From a bacterium (GTDB lineage Bacteria > Planctomycetota > B15-G4 > JADJEK01): a stretch of 12,579 nt of DNA. Numbering within the stretch: position 1 is the stretch's first letter; each line of letters opens with the position of its first letter. The position numbers and the translations under genes are program-made. Below are positions 6,482 to 12,579 of the stretch, piece by piece. Under the pieces are notes generated by a model. It did no database searches. It was not told the origin of the DNA and saw nothing but the letters and a program-made list of their open reading frames with translations. The stretch spans positions 1-12,579 of the forward strand of contig JAUIEL010000123.1 in assembly GCA_030428825.1 (NCBI GenBank), read 5' to 3'.

Positions 6482-9400
6482 ATGACCCTCCGGCTCGTGC
6501 TCGTCCTGCTCGCCGCCTCGTTCCCCACCCTCGCCGGCTCGGCCTCGGCCCAGTGCCCGACGTGTCACACGTACACCCAGAACACGCAGGTCTGGGACGG
6601 GAACGGGGGGCCGTGGCTCTCGGGGCACGTCTACATCCTGAACGCGACGGTGAACGTCCCGGCCGGGCAGGTGCTCACGATCCAGCCGGGGACGATCGTG
6701 AAGATCGGGAGCTTCCGCTGGCTCGACGTCGACGGCCGGATCGACGCCCAGGGGACGTCCGGTGCGCCGATCGTCCTCACCTCGATCCTCGACGACACGG
6801 CCGGCGGCGACACGAACGGGGACGGCGCGGCGACGACTCCCGCGCCGGGAGACCACTTCGGCGTCCGGTTCGGCGGCTCGGCGGCGAACTCGACGATGCG
6901 ATGGTGCCGCGTCCGGTACGCAGGGGAGAGCGGCAGCCCGGCCTTGGAGGGCGCCGGCGTCGGGTTCACCCTCGAGGACAGCGTGATCGAGCAGTCCGCG
7001 GGCCCGGGGCTCCGTCTGACGACCGCCCCGGTCTCCGTGGCCCGCAACGCGTTCGTCCAGTGCAAGCGCGCGATCGCGGGGCTGAGCCCGAAGGGGCTGC
7101 ACGCCGTGCTCGACAACACCGCGACGGGGAACGTCGAGGGGGACGTCCTGGCGGTCGACAGCGGCTTCCTGGGGGGAGAGATCACGGGAACGGTCTCCTG
7201 GCCGAGCGGGGTCGGCTTCAACGGGACGGGAGAGGTGGTCCTCACCGGCACCGTGGGCGTGAAGCCGAGCGGGACCCTGACGATCGGACCGGGCGTGCGC
7301 CTCCTCCTGACGTCGCTCGGCGGGTTCCAGGTCAACGGCACCCTTCACGTGAACGGGACCGCGAGCGACCCCGTCGTCGTCACGTCGGTCGACGACGCGG
7401 CGTTCGGCGGGGCGGGAGCGCTCCCCGGGGCGTGGAAGCACGTGCTGCTCTCCGGCTCGGACGCGTCGACGCTGACGCACCTGATCGTCCGTTACGGCGG
7501 GAGCGGCGGCTCGGCGGCGGTCCGGCTGAACAGCTCCGACGCGACCCTCTCCCAGTGCACCGTCGCGTACTCGGCCGGCGACGGCGTCGCGGTGAGCGCC
7601 GCGGCGCCGGTGATCACCGGCTGCGCCTTCGACTCGAACGCCGGCCTCCCGATCGGTCCGGTGCCGCTCGACGTCCTGGCGGGGTTCTCCGGGAACTCGG
7701 CGACCGGCAACGGCGCGGGGGACGCCATCGCCCTCGGGCAGACCACGATCTCCTCCTCGGCGTCGATCGGACCGGCGTCGGCGTTCAACGGCAGCGGCGC
7801 GTTCATCCTGGCCGGCGTGTTGACGGTGAACAACGGCGTCGCGCTGACGCTCGACCCGGGGACGATCCTGAAGGCCGACCCGTCCGTCGACGCCGGGATC
7901 ACCGCCCACGGCGTCCTGAACTGCGCCGGCACCGCGCTCGCGCCGGTCGTCCTGACCTCCCTGTACGACGACGCCCACGGCGGCGATCTGAACGCGGACG
8001 GCAACGCGACGACGCCGGCGCCCGGCGACTGGAACGGTCCGAACCTGCTGAACGCGGGGTCGTCCGGGAGCGTCTGGACGCACACCCGCGTCCGGTTCGC
8101 CGGCAAGGGCGGGGGGGCGAGCGTCGACGTGAAGAACTCCGACGCGACGCTGTCGAACGTGGTCGTCGAGCACGGCGCGGGGCCGGCCCTGAACGCGGAG
8201 AACTCGGCCCCGACGATCAGCGGCTGCGCGTTCGATCACTGCGCCGGGGACGCGCCGATCGTCGGCCTCCCGATGATGGCCGTCGCGGGCCTTTCCGGGA
8301 ACACCGCCACCGGCAACGCGAACGGCGACTCGATCCGGTTCGCGGCCTCGACGGTCACCGCCCCGCTGACGTTCGGGAAGGCGGCGACCCTGAACCAGGA
8401 CGGCGTGGTCGTGCTCGCGGGGACGATCACGGTCTCCGGAGCCGGCGACCTCGCCGTCGCGCCGGGGATGATCGCCAAGTTCGCCGGCGGCCACACCCTG
8501 AAGGTGAACGCGGCGCGCCTGACCGCGATCGGGACGCCGCTCGAGCCGATCGTGTTCACGTCGATCGCGGACGACACGATCGGCGGCGACACGGCGAACG
8601 ACGGGGCGACGGTCGGCGCGGCCGGGGACTGGGAGGGGCTCGACCTCTTCAACCCGCTCGACGTGCAGATGACGCACGCCGAGGTCCGGTACGCCGGCGC
8701 GAACGGCCGCCCCGCGATCGAGGTGTTCGAGTCGGCGGTCGCGCTCGACCACGTGACGGTGACGCAGGCCGCGGGGACCGGGCTGCTCGCGGCGAACACG
8801 CTCACCGCCCCCGCGGTGACGAACTGCGCGTTCGACGGCTGCGCGGTGCCGGTCGCCGGGTTCTCGATCACCGGCGTCCAGGGCTGGTCCGGCAACACCG
8901 CGCAGGGGAGCGCGCTCGGCGACGCGCTCCGCCTGGTCGGGATGGGGAGCGGGACCTCGCTCGCGCTCGACGCGGCGCAGGCCCTCACGCCCGACGCCGG
9001 GTTCCTCGCCTCCGGGGTCTGGTCGCTCCCCTCCGGCCGGACGCTCGCGGTCGGGCCGGGCGTCACGCTGAAGATGGGGACGACGACCCCGTTCACGGTG
9101 CACGGGACGCTCCTCACGAACGGGACCGCGGCGGCGCCGGTCTGCTTCACGTCGGTGCACGACGACGCCTACGGCGGGGACGCGAACGGGAACGGCGCGG
9201 CGACGCAGCCCGCGCCCGGGGACTGGGTCGGGTTCGACTTCCGCCCCCAGTCGTCGGCGAGCACGTTGAACCACACGCTCATCCGGTACGCGGGGCTCGG
9301 CGGCGCGCCGGCGGTCGACCTGAACGAGGCGGACGTCACGTTCTGCGACGTCACGATCGAGAAGGCGCTCGGCGACGGCATCGACGCGAACGGCAACTCG

Positions 9401-10867
9401 GCGCCGACCTTGAAGGACGTGACGATCGACGACAACGCCGGGAGCGCGCTCGAGGGCGTCACGTGGGCGGTCCTCGGGAAGATGAGCGGGACGTCGGCCA
9501 GCGGGAACGGCGGGGGCGACTTCACCTACATCGACTCGCCGGTGGTCGACGGAGCGCTGATGATCCACGAGGAGAACGTCATCGGCTCGTGCATCGTCGT
9601 GAACGTCTCGCCGGACACGAACGGGGCGATCGGGAACACGCTCTCGTTCGGGCGCGGGGTGATCGTGAAGGCGACGGGACCGCACGTCGAGATGCGGGTG
9701 CTCGACATCCTCGGGACCGGGCTCGAGAAGGTCGTCTTCACGTCGTTCCACGACGACGAGTACGGCGGCGACTCCGACGGGGTCGCCACGCCGCCGGCTC
9801 CGGGCGATTGGAAGGGGGTCGACGTCGGATTCGTGATCAACGGGGCGGCCGAGCACGCGCTGATCCGCTACGCGGGCGCGCCGAACGGGCAGATCCCTCC
9901 GTCGGGCCTGCGCGGACGTCCGAAGACCCTCGTCGGCTGCCGGGTCGAGTACTCGGCCGGCCACGGCTTCCACGTGACCGGAGGCCCGGGCTCGGCGCTC
10001 GTCGCGTTCCAGAACGCGGGGAACGGGATCGACGGGGTGTCGGCGTGGGCGAGCACCGCGTACGGGAACGGCGGGTTCGGGTTCGCCGGGAACGCGACGA
10101 CGGTGTTCGGGTGCATCTCCTGGATGAACGGGCCGAACGGGACCGAGAACTACGCGTACACCGGCGACTTCCTCCTCGGCCCGCCCGGCGTGAAGGTCGT
10201 CTGGTCGTGCGGCACGACCCTCGGCGTCGGGCCCCCGACCGGCTGGCAGGGAGTGAACTGCGGCAGCACCGGATGGGGGAACTTCTACGGCGACCCGCGG
10301 TTCGTGAACGCGGCGGCGGGCGACCTCCGACTGAAGCCCGATTCGCCGTGCCGGAACTACGTGAAGACGCCGTGTCCTCCCTCGATCCTGAACGACGGGT
10401 CGCTCTGCACCCCGTTCGGACCGAACGGGATCTTCTACCCCGGCCTGCCGGAGGCGGCGCGCGACCACCTCGAGATGCCGCGCTCCGTCGACGACGACCG
10501 GCTCGGCCCGGCGCCGAAGCTCGCCGACCTCGGCGCGTTCGAACGCCCGGTCTGGACGATCGCCCCGATCGGCGAGCCGGTCCTCGGCGGGAGCGTGCAG
10601 CTCCACTGCGTCGGGCCGGCCGGTCTCGCGTACCACTTCTTCGGGTTCGACGGGCCGGACGCGTACCTCGATCCGTACGGGTACCTCTGCTTCGACCCGA
10701 CGTTCCTGTACGCGCTCGGCGCCGTCCCCGTCGGGACGCCGTTGGTCCTCCCGATCCTCGACCAGCCGGTCCTCCACGGGGTGGAACTGTCGATCCAGGC
10801 GGCGGTGCAGGGGGCCGGCGGAGCGCTCGAGACGACGAACGTCTGGCGTCCGCGCTTCCATCGCTGA
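6482..10867 (+). CDS. Giant secreted right-handed parallel beta-helix protein B, paralogue of protein A
   Basis: This 1461-residue protein starts with a clear signal peptide (LRLVLVLLAASFPTLAGSASA, cleavage probably ASA|QC). The Cys at 25 does not make a lipobox because Gln precedes it. The lead-in HTYTQ, then GGPWLSGHVY, matches protein A. Six modules start near residues 43, 247, 436, 638, 836 and 1033. The GDW-site residues are at 125 (His replaces Trp), 318 (GAW), 517, 717, 915 and 1110. The DxNxDG-like loop is clear in modules 1 and 3, altered in 4 (GGDTANDG) and 5 (GGDANGNG), truncated in 6 and absent in 2. The choice-of-anchor-Q-like segment (DPRFV, GDLRLKPDSPC, LADLGAFE) and terminal beta domain follow. 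No catalytic site was recognised. It is co-linear with protein A over its full length. A surface structural or adhesive role is inferred from architecture, not shown. Confidence 0.93.
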   Translation: MTLRLVLVLLAASFPTLAGSASAQCPTCHTYTQNTQVWDGNGGPWLSGHVYILNATVNVPAGQVLTIQPGTIVKIGSFRWLDVDGRIDAQGTSGAPIVLTSILDDTAGGDTNGDGAATTPAPGDHFGVRFGGSAANSTMRWCRVRYAGESGSPALEGAGVGFTLEDSVIEQSAGPGLRLTTAPVSVARNAFVQCKRAIAGLSPKGLHAVLDNTATGNVEGDVLAVDSGFLGGEITGTVSWPSGVGFNGTGEVVLTGTVGVKPSGTLTIGPGVRLLLTSLGGFQVNGTLHVNGTASDPVVVTSVDDAAFGGAGALPGAWKHVLLSGSDASTLTHLIVRYGGSGGSAAVRLNSSDATLSQCTVAYSAGDGVAVSAAAPVITGCAFDSNAGLPIGPVPLDVLAGFSGNSATGNGAGDAIALGQTTISSSASIGPASAFNGSGAFILAGVLTVNNGVALTLDPGTILKADPSVDAGITAHGVLNCAGTALAPVVLTSLYDDAHGGDLNADGNATTPAPGDWNGPNLLNAGSSGSVWTHTRVRFAGKGGGASVDVKNSDATLSNVVVEHGAGPALNAENSAPTISGCAFDHCAGDAPIVGLPMMAVAGLSGNTATGNANGDSIRFAASTVTAPLTFGKAATLNQDGVVVLAGTITVSGAGDLAVAPGMIAKFAGGHTLKVNAARLTAIGTPLEPIVFTSIADDTIGGDTANDGATVGAAGDWEGLDLFNPLDVQMTHAEVRYAGANGRPAIEVFESAVALDHVTVTQAAGTGLLAANTLTAPAVTNCAFDGCAVPVAGFSITGVQGWSGNTAQGSALGDALRLVGMGSGTSLALDAAQALTPDAGFLASGVWSLPSGRTLAVGPGVTLKMGTTTPFTVHGTLLTNGTAAAPVCFTSVHDDAYGGDANGNGAATQPAPGDWVGFDFRPQSSASTLNHTLIRYAGLGGAPAVDLNEADVTFCDVTIEKALGDGIDANGNSAPTLKDVTIDDNAGSALEGVTWAVLGKMSGTSASGNGGGDFTYIDSPVVDGALMIHEENVIGSCIVVNVSPDTNGAIGNTLSFGRGVIVKATGPHVEMRVLDILGTGLEKVVFTSFHDDEYGGDSDGVATPPAPGDWKGVDVGFVINGAAEHALIRYAGAPNGQIPPSGLRGRPKTLVGCRVEYSAGHGFHVTGGPGSALVAFQNAGNGIDGVSAWASTAYGNGGFGFAGNATTVFGCISWMNGPNGTENYAYTGDFLLGPPGVKVVWSCGTTLGVGPPTGWQGVNCGSTGWGNFYGDPRFVNAAAGDLRLKPDSPCRNYVKTPCPPSILNDGSLCTPFGPNGIFYPGLPEAARDHLEMPRSVDDDRLGPAPKLADLGAFERPVWTIAPIGEPVLGGSVQLHCVGPAGLAYHFFGFDGPDAYLDPYGYLCFDPTFLYALGAVPVGTPLVLPILDQPVLHGVELSIQAAVQGAGGALETTNVWRPRFHR
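6608..10090 (+). repeat. Six-module protein repeat array in gene B
   Basis: The modules are spaced 193, 199, 200, 198 and 195 residues apart at the GDW position. Module peculiarities repeat those of gene A: module 2 lacks the acidic loop in both proteins, module 6 has the shortened GGDSD loop in both, and module 5 shares GIDANGNSAPTLKDV with A and with no other module. The arrays therefore correspond module by module. Confidence 0.85.
10112..10867 (+). repeat. 3' paralogous block of gene B (matches 4571-5326)
   Basis: This is the second copy of the 251-codon 3' block, aligning without a gap to gene A at about three quarters amino-acid identity by eye count. Its eight cysteines are at 1211, 1243, 1260, 1290, 1298, 1309, 1376 and 1403 of protein B. 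Confidence 0.85.
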
Positions 10868-10875
10868 AGGGGCCG

Positions 10876-10893
10876 GCCGCCCTCGCCGGCGGC
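10876..10893 (+). terminator. GC hairpin after gene B, possible weak terminator
   Basis: GCCGCC (10876-10881) pairs perfectly with GGCGGC (10888-10893) across the six-base loop CTCGCC, eight bases after the stop codon. No T tract follows, so an intrinsic terminator is only possible. Its place at the end of the beta-helix block is what makes it worth recording. Confidence 0.35.
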
Positions 10894-10908
10894 GATCCGT
10901 TCGCGGAG

Positions 10909-10963
10909 TGTTCTCCCCCGATCGCGGTCCCTACGCTGGGCGCTCCGCACCCCGGGCCGCCGC
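10909..10963 (+). promoter_or_regulatory. Possible weak promoter and leader of the GMC oxidoreductase gene
   Basis: A TACGCT hexamer (10932-10937) could be a -10 box and would put a transcript start about 20 bases before the ATG at 10964. The -35 match near 10909-10914 is poor. No classical Shine-Dalgarno is present; only the GGG of CCCCGGG (10950-10956) lies at a plausible distance, seven bases before the ATG. Together with the hairpin at 10876-10893 this hints at a separate transcript, but weakly. Confidence 0.2.
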
Positions 10964-12579
10964 ATGATCCGAGACCTCTCCGAGTCCTGCCCCGCGACGC
11001 TGCCGGAGTACGACGTCTGCATCGTCGGCTCCGGGCCGGCGGGCGGGACCGTCGCCCGCGAGCTCTCGGAGGGCGGCCTCTCCGTCTGCGTCCTCGAGAG
11101 CGGCCGGCGCGCGGTCGACCGGCACGGCGACGCCCTCCGGGAGGTCGAGTGGGAGGGGCTTCGGATCAAGGGGTACTCGCGCGAACGCGTCCTCGGGGGG
11201 GCGTCGACGACCTGGGCCGGGCTGTCGAGCCCGCTCGACCCGATCGACCTCGCGGAGCGGCCGTGGCTGCGGCGCTCCGGCTGGCCGATCCCGCGGGAGA
11301 CGCTCGAACCGTACTGGGCCGCCGCGTGCGACCGGTACGGCTTCGCGCCGCTCGCGATGTTCGCGCCGGGCGGGTTCGACGCGCTCCGGGAGAAGGGGGA
11401 CCTCCGGCCCGGGTTCGAGGCGCTCGAGGAGAAGGTCTTCCTCGCCAACGCCGTCCCGCAGGACTTCGGGCGGTGGGTCGGGCCGACGTACGAGTCCGCC
11501 GCCGTCGATCTCTACCTCGACGCCACGGTCACGGCGCTCGAGCGCGAGCCCGGGGGGCGACGCGTGCGCGCGGCGGCGATCCGGACGCGGCGCGGAGAGG
11601 AGCGTCGGCTCGCGGCGGGGCGCTTCGTCGTGGCGACCGGGGGGATCGAGAACGCGCGTCTCCTCCTCGCCTCCGACCTCGGGAACGAACGAGATCAGGT
11701 CGGCCGCTGCTTCATGAACCACCCCAAGAACTTCTTCGGACGGCTGCGGCTCGAGCGGCCGTCGCGCCGCGCGCCGTATTGGTTCGGGTGTCTCCACGGC
11801 GGCTTCGCGGGGTACGCGGGGCTCCGGTTGACCGAGGAGCGCCAGTCCGCGCTCGGGGTCCTGAACTCGTACGTCCGGCTCGAGCCGCTCTTCCCGTGGT
11901 CGGACAACGTCGGCGTCGAGGCGGCGGTCCTCCTCGCCAAGCGCTCGGGGGCGATGCTGCGGGGGTGGAAGACGCGCCGGGCGGGCGAGGTCGTCGAGCT
12001 GCGGGACTACGCGGAGACCGGCGACGACTCCGACCTGCAGAACGCGAGGAAGGGGGTCCGCGAGTGGGCCGGGCTCGTCGGGGCGATCGCCGCGAACGCC
12101 GTCCCCGTGGCGCGGTACGCCCGGGCGCGGCTGTTCGACCGTCGCGGCACCCCGGTGACGACGGTGAGGCTCCGGAACTTCATGGAGATGGAGCCCGAGC
12201 CGGAGAACCGCGTCGTCCTCGGCGGCGCGACCGACGTCTACGGCCAGCCCCGCGCCCGGGTCGTCCACCGGCCGACCGCGCTCGACCGCCGTTCGCTGAT
12301 CGAGCTCCACGCGGCGTTCCGGCGCGAGTGCGAGGCGAACGGGCTCGGCCGGTTCGAGGGGGACCTCGCGGAGGCCGATCCGTGGCCGATCGACGAGGAC
12401 GCGTCGCACCACCTCGGGACGACCCGTATGGGAACCGATCCCGCGACGTCGGTGGTCGACCCCGACCTGCGGGTGCACGAGCTCGACAACCTGTTCGTCT
12501 CCGGCGGATCGGTCTTCCCGACGTCCGGCTGCGCGAACCCGACGTTCACCATCGTGGCGCTGGCGATCCGGCTCGCGGC
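10964..12579 (+). CDS. GMC-family FAD-dependent oxidoreductase (3' end cut by the window)
   Basis: 538 codons are open from ATG 10964 to the window edge. Residues 17-47 (YDVCIVGSGPAGGTVARELS, then VCVLESG) form the N-terminal Rossmann FAD-binding motif GxGxxGG with the acidic residue at the end of strand 2. VLGGASTTWAG (77-86) is the family's flavin-contacting GG-S-x-x-W segment, and ATGGIENARLLL (224-235) is the second FAD motif. The GMC C-terminal domain is unmistakable: SHHLGTTRMGTDPATSVVD (481-499) with the active-site His, NLFVSGGSVFPTSG (509-522) and NPTFTIVALAIRLA (525-538), where Asn525 occupies the second catalytic position. Relatives usually end soon after ALAIRLAD, so only a short tail is probably missing. 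The family oxidises alcohols, sugars or sterols; the substrate cannot be read here. There is no signal peptide, so it is probably cytoplasmic and may be unconnected to the secreted proteins upstream. The next in-frame ATG lies far inside the FAD domain, so this start is firm despite a weak ribosome-binding site. Confidence 0.95.
   Translation, partial: MIRDLSESCPATLPEYDVCIVGSGPAGGTVARELSEGGLSVCVLESGRRAVDRHGDALREVEWEGLRIKGYSRERVLGGASTTWAGLSSPLDPIDLAERPWLRRSGWPIPRETLEPYWAAACDRYGFAPLAMFAPGGFDALREKGDLRPGFEALEEKVFLANAVPQDFGRWVGPTYESAAVDLYLDATVTALEREPGGRRVRAAAIRTRRGEERRLAAGRFVVATGGIENARLLLASDLGNERDQVGRCFMNHPKNFFGRLRLERPSRRAPYWFGCLHGGFAGYAGLRLTEERQSALGVLNSYVRLEPLFPWSDNVGVEAAVLLAKRSGAMLRGWKTRRAGEVVELRDYAETGDDSDLQNARKGVREWAGLVGAIAANAVPVARYARARLFDRRGTPVTTVRLRNFMEMEPEPENRVVLGGATDVYGQPRARVVHRPTALDRRSLIELHAAFRRECEANGLGRFEGDLAEADPWPIDEDASHHLGTTRMGTDPATSVVDPDLRVHELDNLFVSGGSVFPTSGCANPTFTIVALAIRLA

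Noticed and set aside
6482..6562. Possible lipoprotein signal in protein B (Cys at residue 25 after the hydrophobic segment)
   Set aside because: The residues before Cys are S-A-Q, and a lipobox needs Gly, Ala or Ser directly before Cys. ASA|QC fits ordinary signal peptidase I cleavage.
1064..10090. Regular ~594-bp periodicity considered as a CRISPR or DNA satellite array
   Set aside because: The period is in the protein (198 residues). The DNA units are diverged, stay in frame and have no short identical repeats with unique spacers.
5957..10861. Very long open frame on the minus strand (1634 codons) opposite gene B and the end of the small gene
   Set aside because: It is the mirror of real codons ending in G or C, which leaves the opposite strand free of stops. 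Its product is dominated by Arg, Asp, Val, Pro and His, has no domain, and crosses the boundaries of two well-supported genes.
11195..11201. Runs of seven G (2208-2214, 4001-4007, 8111-8117, 11195-11201) as phase-variation slippage sites
   Set aside because: Runs of seven are common by chance at this GC content, lie inside glycine codons of intact genes, and are shorter than typical phase-variable tracts.
10931..12478. Minus-strand open frame opposite the GMC oxidoreductase
   Set aside because: The plus strand carries unmistakable FAD-binding and GMC C-terminal motifs over the same bases; the minus-strand product is low-complexity and Arg/Pro/Glu-rich.

Overview
The window is very GC-rich bacterial DNA with strong G/C preference at third codon positions. 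It holds five co-directional genes on the + strand, cut at both ends, with gaps of 69 to 96 bases. I see no RNA gene, CRISPR array, insertion sequence, integrase or phage gene. The protein style suggests a member of Planctomycetota or a similar lineage rich in giant secreted proteins: modular right-handed beta-helix proteins ending in a choice-of-anchor-Q-like segment and a C-terminal beta domain. This assignment is inferred from style, not from a marker gene.

Layout. (1) 2-853: the 3' end of a beta-sandwich-rich, carboxypeptidase-regulatory-like protein. (2) 923-5326: a 1467-residue secreted beta-helix protein, called A here. (3) 5407-6405: a 332-residue probable exported protein with an all-beta N-terminal half and a HEAT-like C-terminal half. 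(4) 6482-10867: a 1461-residue secreted beta-helix protein, B, a paralogue of A with the same architecture along its whole length. (5) 10964 to the window end: a GMC-family flavin oxidoreductase, complete except for a short C-terminal tail.

The centre of interest is the A/small protein/B arrangement. A and B each carry six modules of about 198 residues. Most modules contain a DxNxDG-type, putatively calcium-binding loop followed by a GDW motif and an (I/V)RYAG motif. Module n of A matches module n of B better than it matches its neighbours, so the array was built first and the whole gene was duplicated afterwards. Similarity is highest towards the C-terminus: the last 251 residues align without a gap at about three quarters identity by eye count, and all eight cysteines there are conserved. 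The four complete starts are each preceded by a C-tract/G-tract inverted repeat at the ribosome-binding site. In A this forms an extended stem that would cover part of the Shine-Dalgarno.

Function is not established. The reasonable reading is a pair of large extracellular or surface-attached structural or adhesive proteins with a small exported partner of unknown role. The GMC oxidoreductase may be an unrelated neighbour. I see no evidence for a defence system, toxin-antitoxin pair or other known mobile cassette.
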